Below are positions 25,822-36,202 of a DNA stretch of 64,000 nt, piece after piece (position 1 is the first letter of the stretch; each line of letters begins with the position of its first letter). The DNA comes from a bacterium. Its GTDB lineage: Bacteria > Zhuqueibacterota > Zhuqueibacteria > Residuimicrobiales > Krinioviventaceae. A program made the translations under genes and the position numbers. The notes below the pieces were generated by a model, which saw only the letters and a program-made list of their open reading frames with translations, was not told where the DNA came from and made no database searches. The stretch spans positions 312,332 through 376,331 of the forward strand of contig JAKQIY010000047.1 in the NCBI GenBank assembly GCA_029561455.1. Direction: 5' to 3'.

Positions 25822-28671
25822 ATGTCCGAAAAAAATAAAATTATCATACAAGGGGCGCGGGAACATAATTTAAAGAATATCAGCCTGGAAATCCCGCGTG
25901 ATAAATTAGTTGTCATCACCGGGCTGTCCGGCTCCGGTAAATCGTCGCTGGCGTTCGACACGATCTATGCCGAGGGGCAACGCCGCTATGTGGAATCGCT
26001 GTCCGCTTATGCGCGGCAGTTTCTGGGTTTGATGGAAAAACCGGATGTGGATTATATCGAGGGACTATCCCCGGCCATCTCCATCGAGCAAAAAACCACC
26101 GGACGCAATCCGCGTTCCACGGTCGGTACGGTTACGGAAATTTGGGACTATTTACGTTTGCTGTTCAGCCGTGTCGGCACGCCCTATTGCTACAACTGCG
26201 GCAAAAAGATTGAAAAGCAGACCGTGCAGCAAATGGTCGACCGCATCCTGGAACTGCCGGAAAGCGCGAAAATCCAGATACTGGCGCCGATCGTGCGCGG
26301 ACGCAAGGGCGAGTACAAGGATGTATTCTCCGAGGCCAAACGGGATGGCTATGTGCGCGTGCGCGTCGACGGTGAAACCATGGACCTTGACAGCGACATA
26401 ACCCTCGACAAAAACAAAAAACATAAAATTGAAATTGTCGTCGACCGGCTGGTGGTCAAACCGGATATCAAAACCCGGCTGACCGATTCGATCGAGACCT
26501 CGCTGAAATTGGGCGGCGGCATTCTGCTGGTGGATGTGGTCGGCAGCGAGGAGCAGCTTTTCAGCGAAAACTATGCCTGTATCGACTGCGGCATCTCTTA
26601 TGAAGAACTGGCGCCGCGCATGTTCTCGTTCAACTCCCCGTTTGGCGCTTGTCCTACCTGTAACGGCCTGGGCACGAAAATGGAAATCCAGCCAGACCTG
26701 GTTGTGCCGGATCAATCGTTATCGCTGGACAAGGGAGCGCTGGTGCCGTGGGGCAAATTAAGCGAAGGCTGGTATATAACCCTGGCAAAGGGAGTGGTGG
26801 AACGTTATAATTACACAATCGATACGCCGTTTGCCGAGCTTTCACCGCAATGCCGGCACGCCTTGTTATATGGCACCGATGAGCAGATCGAATTTGATTA
26901 TAAATCCCGTAGCGGCAACCACGAGGGTGTGTTCCGGCACAAATTTGAAGGCGTGATCCGTAACCTGGAGCGGCGCTATCACCAGACCGATTCACCGGGC
27001 ATCCGCGAATGGATTGAAAAATTCATGAGCGTTGTCCCCTGTCCGGAGTGTGGGGGCGCGCGCTTGCGTAAAGAAGCCCGCGCCATTCGTATCGGGGAAT
27101 ACGCCATTCACGATATTTCCGCCATGTCCATCAAGGAATCGTTGCACTATTTTCATACTATACACCTCAACCACCGCGAACAGCAAATTGCCCAGCAGAT
27201 TTTAAAGGAAATCCGCGAAAGGCTGGGGTTTCTAAAAAACGTGGGACTCGATTACCTGACGCTGGATCGCGCCGCCGGGTCGTTATCCGGGGGCGAGGCG
27301 CAGCGCATCCGCCTGGCCACACAGATCGGCTCGCAACTGGTGGGGGTGTTGTACATACTTGACGAGCCCTCCATCGGCCTGCACCAGCGCGATAATATGC
27401 GGCTCATCGAAACCCTGGTCAGATTGCGCGATCTGGGCAATACCGTTATCGTTGTGGAACATGACCAGGAAACCATTGAACATGCGGATTACCTGGTCGA
27501 TCTTGGCCCCGGCGCCGGTGAACATGGCGGTGAGATTGTAGCCATTGGCACACCTGCCGAAGTAGCTGCCAACCCCGATTCCATTACCGGCCAATATCTT
27601 GCCGGGGTCCGGCATATTCCCGTACCACAGCAGCGGCGCAGCGGTAACGGGCACAAGCTGATCCTCAGAGGCGCACAGGGTAATAATCTGAAAAATGTCG
27701 ATCTGGAACTGCCGCTCGGACTATTCATTTGCATCACCGGGGTTTCCGGCAGCGGCAAATCGACGCTCATCAACGAAACCCTGTTCCACCTGCTGCAAAA
27801 GCATTTTTACAACAGCAAGGAAAATCCCTTACCGTATGACAGCATAGAAGGCCTGGAGCATGTTGATAAAGTGATCGACATCGACCAGTCCCCCATTGGC
27901 CGCACGCCGCGCTCCAACCCGGCGACATATACCGGTGTGTTTACCCAGATCCGCGATCTGTTCACGCAACTACCGGATTCGAAAATTCATGGTTACAGTC
28001 CGGGACGTTTCAGCTTTAACGTCAAGGGCGGGCGTTGCGAAGCCTGCGAGGGCGACGGCATCATTAAAATCGAAATGCACTTTTTGCCTGATGTATATGT
28101 AACGTGCGAGGTGTGCAAAGGCAAACGTTACAACCGCGAAACCCTGGAGATCAAGTACAAGGGTAAATCCATTGCGGATATACTGGATATGACCGTATCG
28201 CAGGGATTGGAATTTTTTAAAAAGATCCCGGCCATTCAAAACAAGCTGCAAACCCTGTACGATGTGGGCGTGGGTTATATTAAACTGGGACAACAGGCTA
28301 CCACCCTGTCCGGCGGCGAGGCGCAGCGGGTGAAACTGGCTACGGAATTGTCGCGGCGCGGCACCGGTAAGACTATATATATTCTTGATGAACCGACCAC
28401 CGGTCTACATTTTGAAGATATCAAAATGCTGCTGAACGTGCTGAACACCCTGGTAGAGCGGGGCAATACTGTAATTGTCATCGAGCATCAACTGGATGTG
28501 GTGAAAACTGCCGATCATATTATCGACCTGGGCCCGGAGGGCGGCGACGACGGCGGGCGCATTATAGCGACCGGCACACCGGAACAGATAGCCGCAATGG
28601 AACACTCGTATACGGGGCAATATTTAAAACGCGAACTGGAAAAAAGCGCTAAAAGGGGAGATGCCGCTTAA
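25822..28671 (+). CDS. uvrA: Excinuclease ABC subunit A
   Basis: 949 aa. It has two ABC ATPase modules with Walker A motifs GLSGSGKSS (N) and GVSGSGKST (C) and signature motifs LSGGEAQRI and LSGGEAQRV. The UvrB-binding/insertion region includes [16 protein letters not shown]. Zinc modules are CIDC...CPTC (with an additional CYNC near residue 130) and CEAC...CEVC. UvrA dimers find bulky DNA lesions and load UvrB in nucleotide excision repair. The start at ATG 25822 gives the family N terminus; no good Shine-Dalgarno is visible, only AT-rich sequence. It is monocistronic and flanked by repeats on the left. Confidence 0.98.
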   Translation: MSEKNKIIIQGAREHNLKNISLEIPRDKLVVITGLSGSGKSSLAFDTIYAEGQRRYVESLSAYARQFLGLMEKPDVDYIEGLSPAISIEQKTTGRNPRSTVGTVTEIWDYLRLLFSRVGTPYCYNCGKKIEKQTVQQMVDRILELPESAKIQILAPIVRGRKGEYKDVFSEAKRDGYVRVRVDGETMDLDSDITLDKNKKHKIEIVVDRLVVKPDIKTRLTDSIETSLKLGGGILLVDVVGSEEQLFSENYACIDCGISYEELAPRMFSFNSPFGACPTCNGLGTKMEIQPDLVVPDQSLSLDKGALVPWGKLSEGWYITLAKGVVERYNYTIDTPFAELSPQCRHALLYGTDEQIEFDYKSRSGNHEGVFRHKFEGVIRNLERRYHQTDSPGIREWIEKFMSVVPCPECGGARLRKEARAIRIGEYAIHDISAMSIKESLHYFHTIHLNHREQQIAQQILKEIRERLGFLKNVGLDYLTLDRAAGSLSGGEAQRIRLATQIGSQLVGVLYILDEPSIGLHQRDNMRLIETLVRLRDLGNTVIVVEHDQETIEHADYLVDLGPGAGEHGGEIVAIGTPAEVAANPDSITGQYLAGVRHIPVPQQRRSGNGHKLILRGAQGNNLKNVDLELPLGLFICITGVSGSGKSTLINETLFHLLQKHFYNSKENPLPYDSIEGLEHVDKVIDIDQSPIGRTPRSNPATYTGVFTQIRDLFTQLPDSKIHGYSPGRFSFNVKGGRCEACEGDGIIKIEMHFLPDVYVTCEVCKGKRYNRETLEIKYKGKSIADILDMTVSQGLEFFKKIPAIQNKLQTLYDVGVGYIKLGQQATTLSGGEAQRVKLATELSRRGTGKTIYILDEPTTGLHFEDIKMLLNVLNTLVERGNTVIVIEHQLDVVKTADHIIDLGPEGGDDGGRIIATGTPEQIAAMEHSYTGQYLKRELEKSAKRGDAA

Positions 28672-28977
28672 CAGCGTAATAAACCGGGAATCAAGAACCT
28701 GTGAAGCTGCATTCGGTCATGGTTCAGGGGTATAATGAATCTCAAACCGGGTTTATACCAGCATTTTTGGAAAAAGAGCTCTATTATCAACGCAAGTCAT
28801 GTTTTTTTGAAAAAATTTTTTATTACTCATAATAATAGTTGTTTAACGGGGGAAAATCCTTTATATTAAATCATTGATGGTTTTTTAAAAAATTGCTTTT
28901 TCAGGATTTTTTATCTTCATTTTATTTCAGGCCGGGTGGGGTGAGTAAACTGTATTTTTTTAGTAAAGAGGGAGAGC
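28672..28977. other. Intergenic gap with no recognised feature
   Basis: AT-rich. I see no gene and no strong terminator hairpin after uvrA. A Shine-Dalgarno GAGGGAGAG (about 28968-28976) lies against the next start codon. Confidence 0.4.
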
Positions 28978-29535
28978 ATGAAAAGCAAAATACTGGTTCT
29001 GGTACTTTTGGTTTTGGCGTGTAAAGGCTTTACTCAGGAGATCGGCGGTTTGTTTATTGGTGTCAATGAAGCTACCGGCTCTATGGTCAACAGATTTGAA
29101 ATCAACCCGGAAGGAACCTGCTGGGGATTTTTCATTCCAGTAAATATAGAGTCAAAAATCAATATTGTTTTCAAATTTAAAGCATGCCATCATTCTACGA
29201 ATTACAATACATCATTTTGGGACGGGGATTTTACAAACTACAAGTATACAGGGGTGACCAATGAATTGCAATTAGGATGTCCAATACAAATAACAAAAAA
29301 GGTCTATTTGTTACCACAAGTTGGTATTGGTATTATGGGAGAAGCCGTTCACAAGAATTATAAAGAGGGTTTTTCAGATTGGAATTCCTTTTATGATATA
29401 TCATTAACCTCCGTATATGATTTTACTGCTTTCAGTATCGGGCCAATGATTAATTATGAAAGGTATCATTCGGATGGACGCGGTAAAATGTTGTCGCGGC
29501 ATAGAATTATATTATCGATAGTAATAATGAAATAG
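28978..29535 (+). CDS. Secreted protein of unknown function, possible small outer-membrane beta-barrel
   Basis: 185 aa with a signal peptide (MKSKILVLVLLVLACKGFTQ). The mature part is rich in alternating hydrophobic/polar strands with aromatic ends (NIVFKFKACHHSTNY, KVYLLPQVGIGIMGEAV, AFSIGPMINYERY, RIILSIVIMK), resembling an eight-strand outer-membrane porin-like barrel of the OmpA/opacity type. I did not recognise a specific family. Its last residues are hydrophobic but do not end in the usual aromatic residue. A good Shine-Dalgarno (GAGGGAGAG) precedes the ATG. It lies about 100 bp before the first GLUG protein and may be cotranscribed with it. Confidence 0.6.
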   Translation: MKSKILVLVLLVLACKGFTQEIGGLFIGVNEATGSMVNRFEINPEGTCWGFFIPVNIESKINIVFKFKACHHSTNYNTSFWDGDFTNYKYTGVTNELQLGCPIQITKKVYLLPQVGIGIMGEAVHKNYKEGFSDWNSFYDISLTSVYDFTAFSIGPMINYERYHSDGRGKMLSRHRIILSIVIMK

Positions 29536-29639
29536 TTACCTTACAGACTCAATTTGACAAACCGACAGGCTTTATCATGCCGGCACATTTTTTGTTAACT
29601 ACAACAAGTTCATTACATTAACAAACCCGGAGGCCCCAA

Positions 29640-31418
29640 ATGAAACAATTGTTACTGCTTTCTCTTTCAATTATTTTATGTTCTAGTTTACTTTTCGCCG
29701 ATGGAACCCAGCCCCCCGGTTCCGGCACATCGGGAGATAAATACCTGGTATCCACCCTGGATCATTTGTTGTGGATAAGCACCAATACGGCTTCTTGGGG
29801 TTCCTATTTTACTCAAACCGCCAATATCGATGCCGCGGCCACGGCAACCTGGAATGAAGGCGCAGGTTTTTCACCGATTGGTAATGGTACCGATAATTTT
29901 ACCGGTTCCTATGATGGGGATAATCATACTATCAGTAATTTAACTATTAATCGTCCATCTTCCAGTTATGTTGCCATGTTTGGTCTCTTGTACGGAGCTA
30001 CCATATCCGACCTTAGTCTTGCAAGTGTTAATATAACGGGTTCCGCCGGAGTTGGCAGTTTGGCTGGCGGAGTTGACGGAACAATAAATAACTGCAATAG
30101 CAGCGGCAGTGTAACCGGTAATTATTATGTCGGCGGGCTGGTCGGAGATAATTCCGGTTCAATAATGAACAGTCATTGTTCCTGTGATGTCACCGGCACA
30201 GGTTACTATACGGCAGGGCTGGCAGGGTTGAGTGGCGGGGGACTGATTGAAAATTGTTATACTACCGGCAATGTGACCGGCCTGGTCGGTGTTGGCGGAA
30301 TCGTAGGTTCCAATTTAAGCGGCAGTGTTATCCGTTATACTTATTGTACCGGTAATATGAGTGGAACCGGTACGGTAGGCGGATTTTCCGGTTATACTGA
30401 AAACGTACAGTTTAGCAATTGTTATACAACTAGTTCAGTGTCCCGAACTTCAGGCAGCAATACCACGTTTGGGGCATTTACCGGTACCAGTTCTAATGGC
30501 ACGTATGAATATTGTTATGCTGCCGGCAGCGTCAGTTGCGGCTCTGCAACTGACAGAGGTTTTGCCGGAAGTACTTCGGGCGGAACATTTACCGCCAATT
30601 TTTTTGACAGCCAGACTACCGGTCAAAGCACCGGCGCCGGCGCTACAGCCAAAACTACCGAGGAAATGACAACGCTGTCAACCTTTACCGACGCCGGCTG
30701 GGATTTTGAAATGGAAACCACCAATGGCACGAATGACTATTGGGATATGGATCTTTCCGGTTCCTATAACGACGGCTATCCGTTTTTGGACTGGCAGAAC
30801 GGCGGCGAGACAGCCCTGCCGGTTGAATTATCCTCTTTTTCCGCCAGCTGTGACGGTCAGACGGTTGTACTGGAATGGATCACTGAGAGCGAAACGGATA
30901 ACCTGGGCTTTATTCTGGAACGCGCCGAAGGTGCGACACAGACATGGCTGGTGATCGCTTCGTACCAAACCGAAACGGCGCTGAAAAGCCGCGGCAATAG
31001 CTCCAGCCGTAACGAATATTCCTTTACCGACAATACCACGCAGGCCGGGGCGGGTTACAGGTACCGTCTCAGCGATGTGAATATAAATGGCGGCATAACT
31101 GTTCAGTCCTCCTTGTCCATTGAGGTTACCGCCCTGCCATTGACAACCACGCTGGCAAAGGCTTATCCGAATCCCTTCAATCCGTGCACGTTGATCGCCT
31201 ACGAACTGGCGCATGATACGAATGTGAACCTGACGGTATACGATATGCTGGGCCGCAAGGTTAGAGAACTGCAAAGCGGACACAAACCGGCCGGCAGCTA
31301 CCAGGTGACCTGGAACGGCGCGGACGACAGCGGTGCACCGGCGGCAAGCGGCAGCTACCTGGTGCGTTTACAAACCAATGATGCAAACCAGGTGCAGAAA
31401 GTGATGTTCCTGAAATAA
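29640..31418 (+). CDS. GLUG-repeat surface protein with T9SS-type C-terminal domain, paralogue 1
   Basis: 592 aa. A signal peptide (MKQLLLLSLSIILCSSLLFA) is followed by a conserved N-terminal block (DGTQPPGSGTSGDKY, WISTNTASWGSYF, FSPIGNGTDNFTGSYDGD). Next comes a central GLUG-type beta-helical region with repeated G-G-L/I-V-G and NCY.TG.V units, a fibronectin-like segment (LEWITESETDNLGFILERA) and a C-terminal FlgD-like sorting domain starting AYPNPFNP and ending QVQKVMFLK. This layout is typical of cell-surface or secreted proteins of FCB bacteria exported by type IX secretion. GGAGG precedes the ATG. It is the first of three tandem paralogues; a terminator follows. Confidence 0.88.
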   Translation: MKQLLLLSLSIILCSSLLFADGTQPPGSGTSGDKYLVSTLDHLLWISTNTASWGSYFTQTANIDAAATATWNEGAGFSPIGNGTDNFTGSYDGDNHTISNLTINRPSSSYVAMFGLLYGATISDLSLASVNITGSAGVGSLAGGVDGTINNCNSSGSVTGNYYVGGLVGDNSGSIMNSHCSCDVTGTGYYTAGLAGLSGGGLIENCYTTGNVTGLVGVGGIVGSNLSGSVIRYTYCTGNMSGTGTVGGFSGYTENVQFSNCYTTSSVSRTSGSNTTFGAFTGTSSNGTYEYCYAAGSVSCGSATDRGFAGSTSGGTFTANFFDSQTTGQSTGAGATAKTTEEMTTLSTFTDAGWDFEMETTNGTNDYWDMDLSGSYNDGYPFLDWQNGGETALPVELSSFSASCDGQTVVLEWITESETDNLGFILERAEGATQTWLVIASYQTETALKSRGNSSSRNEYSFTDNTTQAGAGYRYRLSDVNINGGITVQSSLSIEVTALPLTTTLAKAYPNPFNPCTLIAYELAHDTNVNLTVYDMLGRKVRELQSGHKPAGSYQVTWNGADDSGAPAASGSYLVRLQTNDANQVQKVMFLK

Positions 31419-31440
31419 TACTTTTGTTTCAAATCTACTT

Positions 31441-31485
31441 TTCCGGCGGAGAATTTTATTTACTTTATCCGCCGGAAATTTTTTA
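31441..31485 (+). terminator. Intrinsic terminator after GLUG paralogue 1
   Basis: TTCCGGCGGA (31441-31450) pairs perfectly with TCCGCCGGAA (31468-31477) and is followed by ATTTTTTAT. A related hairpin follows each of the next two paralogues. Confidence 0.75.
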
Positions 31486-31574
31486 TCAAGTAGTGTTCAA
31501 GCTTGAATATTTTAAATAGTACCTGAATTTATAAATTGATAGAGAAGAAATATAATTTTTTTTACAATGACAAA

Positions 31575-31673
31575 CGATGGGCAGTGTCCCACTGTCGTTG
31601 CATCGAACATGAAAACATTTAATGTTTTATTATTAAATAATTTATCACTGTAGTAGAACACTGCCCATCCTAC
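31575..31673. repeat. REPIN-like element with a GGGCAGTGTTC-type REP
   Basis: The left arm is CGATGGGCAGTGTCCCACTG, the right arm GAACACTGCCCATCCTAC, inverted around an AT-rich core. In reverse the right border reads GTAGGATGGGCAGTGTTC: the same GTAGGATGGG head as the elements at 2.9-5.1 kb but with a different stem. Confidence 0.7.
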
Positions 31674-31791
31674 GTGGTTCTTTTAAAAAATTCCTTGTAA
31701 AAAAATAATCGTTCATTTTAGAAATTTGGGTGGCAAAATAAAAACCCATCTTGGCGCAGCCGCTATTTTTTCTGTTAAACATAAATTTTTC

Positions 31792-31820
31792 TTGCATGTT
31801 GTTATGAAAGTTTGTTAATT
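31792..31820 (+). promoter_or_regulatory. Promoter of GLUG paralogue 2
   Basis: TTGCAT, a 17-bp spacer and TTAATT. The same two boxes at the same spacing precede GLUG paralogue 3 and the SGNH hydrolase gene. The roughly 150 bp from here to the start codon is also conserved with paralogue 3. Confidence 0.55.
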
Positions 31821-31968
31821 AATTCATTCATTTTCGAAAAAAGTGGGACGATGAATCCGGATCGGAAAATGACCAATTAATATATTAATTGGTATGCTTT
31901 GGTTTTTCAAATCAATCGAAATTGTGCAGATTTTTCAAGAACTGTATGTTCTAACCCGGAGGTTTAAA

Positions 31969-33762
31969 ATGAAAAAATTGTTACTGCCATTGTTTGCTAT
32001 AATTCTCTGTTCAGGTATACTCTTTGCCGAGGGAACCCAGCCCCCCGGTTCCGGCACATCGGGTGATAAATACCTGGTATCCACCCTGGATCATTTATTG
32101 TGGATCAGCACCAATCCGGCGTCATGGGGTTCGTATTTTTCCCAAACCGCCAATATCGATGCCGCGGAAACCTCTTCCTGGAACGACAACGCGGGATTTA
32201 TACCGATTGGCAATGGAGACCCTGATTTTACCGGTTCTTATAACGGCGGTAATCATTCCATTAGCAACTTGTATATTAATCGTCCATCCGAAGATTATGT
32301 AGGTTTGTTTGGCCTTGTATCTGGCGCAACCATATCAAATCTTGCGCTTGTTAATGCGGATATTACCGGTAATGTCGCTTTAGGCAGCTTGGTGGGTTCT
32401 CTAGGTGCAAATAGTACTGTGAACAACTGCTCCAGCAGCGGCAGTGTTGAAGGATATATGTATTTAGGCGGTTTAATTGGCACCATTAGTGATTCTGACA
32501 TAATCAACAGTCATTGTACCTGTGAGGTTACCGGCACAGGTTATTATACGGCCGGACTGGTTGGAATAGGCGGAGGGAACGCATTGATTCAAAATTGTTA
32601 TTATTCCGGCAATGTATATGGCGCCGATGGAGCTGGCGGTATCATAGCGTCCAGTTGCGACGCCCCTGTAATTGAGAATTGTTATTCTACAGGCAACGTC
32701 AACGGGGAATCCGATACCGGCGGGCTTACCGGATACTCTTTAAATAGTTTTTATTATAATTGCTATTCCCTCAGTGATGTGACCCGTACAAGCGGCACCG
32801 CAACCTCTGTCGGCGGCTTTTGCGGCTCCGGTGATGGCGATACTTTTGAATATTGTTATGCTGCCGGCGGGGTTGATTGTGGCAGTGAAACAAGCAAGGG
32901 TTTTATTGGACATGTATATGATGCATGTACCACTACTGCTAATTTTTTTGACAGCCAAGCCACCGGTCAAACCACCGGAACCGGCGCTACTCCGAAAACC
33001 GAGGCAGAAATGAAAACGCTGGCTACCTTTACCGACGCCGGCTGGGATTTTGAAATGGAAACCACCAATGGCACGAATGACTATTGGGACATGGATCTTT
33101 CCGGTTCCTTTAACTACGGCTATCCCTTTTTGGACTGGCAGAATGGCGGCGAAACGGCCCTGCCGGTGGAACTGTCCGGCTTTTCCGCGCATTGTGCAGG
33201 ACAAGCTGTAGTTCTGGAATGGGCCACCGAGAGCGAAACGGATAACCTCGGCTTTGTGTTGGAACGCGCCAATGGCGTTTCCGCAACCTGGCAGGTTATT
33301 GCTTCGTACCAAACCAACGCAGCTTTGCAAAGCCGCGGCAATTCAACAAGCTGCAGAGAATATAGCTTTACCGATAATACCACAGTAGCAGGTATGAACT
33401 ATCAATACCGCCTCAGTGATGTAAATATAAATGGCAGCATTACAGTTCTTTCCTCCTTATCCATTGAGGTTACAGCCCTGCCGTTAACGACGACGCTGGC
33501 AAAGGCTTATCCGAATCCGTTCAATCCGCGCACAGTAATCACCTACGATCTTGCTGTGGATGGCGATGTGAGTATAACGGTATTCGATATGTTGGGCCGC
33601 AAGGTCAGGGAATTACAAACCGGGCATAAATCAGCCGGCAGTTACCAGGTAATCTGGAACGGCGCCGACGACAGCGGCGTTCCGTTAGCAAGCGGCAGTT
33701 ACCTGGTGCGTTTGCAAACCAAAGACATTACTCAAGTTCAGAAAGTAATGTTCCTGAAATAA
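31969..33762 (+). CDS. GLUG-repeat surface protein with T9SS-type C-terminal domain, paralogue 2
   Basis: 597 aa. ATG 31969 was chosen because CGGAGG lies 8 bases upstream and it begins a clear signal peptide (MKKLLLPLFAIILCSGILFA); the longer ORF to 31894 runs into the leader. N-terminal and C-terminal blocks are nearly identical to those of paralogues 1 and 3, while the middle (about residues 75-320: GLFGLVSGATISNLAL, NSHCTCEVTGTGYY, NCYSTGNVNGESD) differs by many substitutions and small length changes. It ends in an AYPNPFNPRTVI sorting domain. Probably displayed or secreted; ligand unknown. Confidence 0.88.
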   Translation: MKKLLLPLFAIILCSGILFAEGTQPPGSGTSGDKYLVSTLDHLLWISTNPASWGSYFSQTANIDAAETSSWNDNAGFIPIGNGDPDFTGSYNGGNHSISNLYINRPSEDYVGLFGLVSGATISNLALVNADITGNVALGSLVGSLGANSTVNNCSSSGSVEGYMYLGGLIGTISDSDIINSHCTCEVTGTGYYTAGLVGIGGGNALIQNCYYSGNVYGADGAGGIIASSCDAPVIENCYSTGNVNGESDTGGLTGYSLNSFYYNCYSLSDVTRTSGTATSVGGFCGSGDGDTFEYCYAAGGVDCGSETSKGFIGHVYDACTTTANFFDSQATGQTTGTGATPKTEAEMKTLATFTDAGWDFEMETTNGTNDYWDMDLSGSFNYGYPFLDWQNGGETALPVELSGFSAHCAGQAVVLEWATESETDNLGFVLERANGVSATWQVIASYQTNAALQSRGNSTSCREYSFTDNTTVAGMNYQYRLSDVNINGSITVLSSLSIEVTALPLTTTLAKAYPNPFNPRTVITYDLAVDGDVSITVFDMLGRKVRELQTGHKSAGSYQVIWNGADDSGVPLASGSYLVRLQTKDITQVQKVMFLK

Positions 33763-33774
33763 AAAAGTCTGCTT

Positions 33775-33810
33775 TTCCGGCGGATAATGTTTATACTTTA
33801 TTCGCCGGGA
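33775..33810 (+). terminator. Terminator-like hairpin after GLUG paralogue 2
   Basis: TTCCGGCGGA pairs with TTCGCCGGGA with one mismatch and a wobble. It is homologous to the hairpin at 31441 but lacks a strong T-run. Confidence 0.5.
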
Positions 33811-33868
33811 GAGTTGTTATTGAATGGGGAAAAGCTGTTTAATATTTTTTATCAAATTAAAATTTCTC

Positions 33869-33897
33869 TTGCATGTTATTTAAAAAGTTTGTTAATT
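33869..33897 (+). promoter_or_regulatory. Promoter of GLUG paralogue 3
   Basis: TTGCAT, 17 bp and TTAATT, aligned with the promoter at 31792. The leader down to the start codon (GTGGGACGAGGAATCCGGAT, CTAACCCGGAGG) is homologous to that of paralogue 2. Confidence 0.55.
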
Positions 33898-34043
33898 ATT
33901 TTATTCATATTTACAACAAGTGGGACGAGGAATCCGGATCGGGAAATTATCAATTAATATTTGAATTGGTATACTTTGGTTTTTCAAATCAATCGAAATT
34001 ATACATATTTATCGAGAACTTGTGTCCTAACCCGGAGGTTAAA

Positions 34044-35762
34044 ATGAAAAAATTGTTACTGCCTTTGTTTGCAATAATTCTCTGTTCAGGTATGCTCTTT
34101 GCCGATGGAACTCAGCCCCCCGGCTCCGGCACATCGGGAGATAAATACCAGGTATCCACCCTGGATCATTTGTTGTGGATCAGCACCAATACCGCATCAT
34201 GGGGATCGTATTTCGAACAAACCGCCAATATCGATGCTGCGGCTACTTCAACCTGGAATGAAGGCGAGGGATTTTCACCGATCGGTACAGTGGCAACCCA
34301 TTTTACCGGTAGCTATAACGGTGGGAATCATACCATAAGTAATTTGTTTATTGATCGACCCTTTAATATGTTTATAGGGTTGTTTGGCTATACAAACGGA
34401 GCTAGCATTTCAAATCTTGTGCTTGTTGGTGTAAATATTTCCGGTGATACTTTTGTAGGCAGCCTGGTGGGACAATCAGAAACAAGTACTGTAAACAATT
34501 GCTCCGGCAGCGGCAGTGTTACCAGTACAGACTGCTGTGGCGGGCTGGTTGGATATGCTTACTCCTCATCATCTATTCAAAACTGTTATTCTTCCGCCAC
34601 AGTCCACGCTGAATGGAATGCGGCTGGCGGCATTGTGGGTTCTAATAGTAGTAGTTCTGTTGACCGTTGTTATTGTACGGGCGCTGTCAGCGGGGGGGCA
34701 GATGAATACGGCAATAACGGCGGGCTTGTCGGATACTCTGATGGATGTACGTACCGCAATTGCTATTCCCGCAGTGCTGTGACCCGTACAGGCGGCTGGG
34801 CAACCACTTTCGGCGCCTTTTGCGGCTCCGGCGACGGCGATACCTTTGAATATTGTTATGCCACCGGCAGCGTTATTTGCGGCGCTGAAACAAATAAGGG
34901 ATTTATTGGTTATGTATCTTCTGGATGCTCATATACCGCCAATTTTTTTGACAGCCAGGCCACCGGCCAAACCACCGGAACCGGCGCTACAGCTAAAACC
35001 ACTGCGCAAATGAAAAATCACACGACTTTTACCGACGCCGGCTGGGATTTTGAAATGGAAGCAAGTAATGGCGTAAATGATTACTGGGATATGGATTATT
35101 CTCAGGCAATCAACGATGGCTATCCATATCTCTCCTGGCAGGATGGCGGCGATGTCAGCCTGCCGGTGGAACTGACCGGTTTTTCCGCCCGTTGTACGGG
35201 CCAGGCGGTTGTTCTGGAATGGGCGACCGAGAGCGAAACGGACAACCTGGGCTTTATTCTGGAACGCGCCGAGGGCGCTTCCGCAGCCTGGCAGGTTATT
35301 GCTTCATATCAAACCGAAGCGGCGCTGTCAAGTCGTGGCAATAGCTCCAGCCGTAACGAGTATTCCTTTACCGACAACACCACGCAGGCCGGCACGCGTT
35401 ATAGCTACCGCCTCAGCGATGTAAATAAAAATGGCGATATAACCGTTCTTTCATCCTTATCAATTAATGTTGCCGCCTTGCCGTTGACGACGACTCTGGC
35501 AAAGGCTTATCCGAATCCGTTCAATCCGCGTACGTTGATCGCCTACGAGCTGGCTGCGGATGGGGAGGTGAGTTTGACGGTCTATGACATGCTGGGCCGC
35601 AAAGTTAGAGAATTGCAAACCGGGCACAAACCGGCCGGCAGTTACCAGGTAACCTGGAACGGCGCGGATGATAACGGCGTCCCATTGGCCAGCGGCAGTT
35701 ACCTGGTGCGCCTGCTTACTCAAGATACAGAGCAGGTACAGAAGGTGATGTTGATAAAATAA
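34044..35762 (+). CDS. GLUG-repeat surface protein with T9SS-type C-terminal domain, paralogue 3
   Basis: 572 aa. The ATG at 34044 follows CGGAGG and opens a signal peptide almost identical to that of paralogue 2; the upstream extension of the ORF is leader sequence. The central region is the most divergent of the three (TSTDCCGGLVGYAYSSSS, AVSGGADEYGNNGGLVGY) and shorter. The fibronectin-like block (LEWATESETDNLGFILERA) and the AYPNPFNPRTLIAYEL sorting domain are conserved; it ends in MLIK instead of MFLK. A terminator-like hairpin follows. Confidence 0.88.
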   Translation: MKKLLLPLFAIILCSGMLFADGTQPPGSGTSGDKYQVSTLDHLLWISTNTASWGSYFEQTANIDAAATSTWNEGEGFSPIGTVATHFTGSYNGGNHTISNLFIDRPFNMFIGLFGYTNGASISNLVLVGVNISGDTFVGSLVGQSETSTVNNCSGSGSVTSTDCCGGLVGYAYSSSSIQNCYSSATVHAEWNAAGGIVGSNSSSSVDRCYCTGAVSGGADEYGNNGGLVGYSDGCTYRNCYSRSAVTRTGGWATTFGAFCGSGDGDTFEYCYATGSVICGAETNKGFIGYVSSGCSYTANFFDSQATGQTTGTGATAKTTAQMKNHTTFTDAGWDFEMEASNGVNDYWDMDYSQAINDGYPYLSWQDGGDVSLPVELTGFSARCTGQAVVLEWATESETDNLGFILERAEGASAAWQVIASYQTEAALSSRGNSSSRNEYSFTDNTTQAGTRYSYRLSDVNKNGDITVLSSLSINVAALPLTTTLAKAYPNPFNPRTLIAYELAADGEVSLTVYDMLGRKVRELQTGHKPAGSYQVTWNGADDNGVPLASGSYLVRLLTQDTEQVQKVMLIK

Positions 35763-35776
35763 ACTATTCTTTCAAT

Positions 35777-35816
35777 TAATGGCGGAGAGAATTATTGTCG
35801 GTTCTATCCGCCATTA
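35777..35816 (+). terminator. Terminator-like hairpin after GLUG paralogue 3
   Basis: TAATGGCGGA (35777-35786) pairs perfectly with TCCGCCATTA (35807-35816). It occupies the same place as the hairpins after paralogues 1 and 2; there is no long T-run. Confidence 0.55.
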
Positions 35817-35985
35817 CAATTCTCCATTTATCTTTGCTGGTCAATTCTCATTCCATTTTATGCACTGCGGGCTTGTAGTTTGTCATACTCCGCCATTCTT
35901 TAATTTTCCCTATTTACCATTTGTGAGTTCCCCGGCGATTTGTAAAAGATTGTAAAAAAATATTTCGCAAATTTTCATATTTTAC

Positions 35986-36014
35986 TTGCATGTTATTGGA
36001 AAAATAAATTAATT
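35986..36014 (+). promoter_or_regulatory. Promoter of the SGNH hydrolase gene
   Basis: TTGCAT, 17 bp and TTAATT, matching the boxes and spacing before GLUG paralogues 2 and 3. The downstream leader is not homologous to theirs, which supports a functional promoter rather than a copied leader. Confidence 0.5.
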
Positions 36015-36202
36015 AAGATGTTTGAAAAATAAACCGGTTCAATTTTTTAAGTTTGAAATTATTGAGATATTGAAAATTCCATCATACTCAAAACTATTAA
36101 ACCACCGCATAACAGACCTGCATTCTAGCCGATGGTTTTATTTGGTATCATGTAATTATTTTAATTAAATAAATCAATTACCAAACAGGAGGATTGCCGC
36201 TC

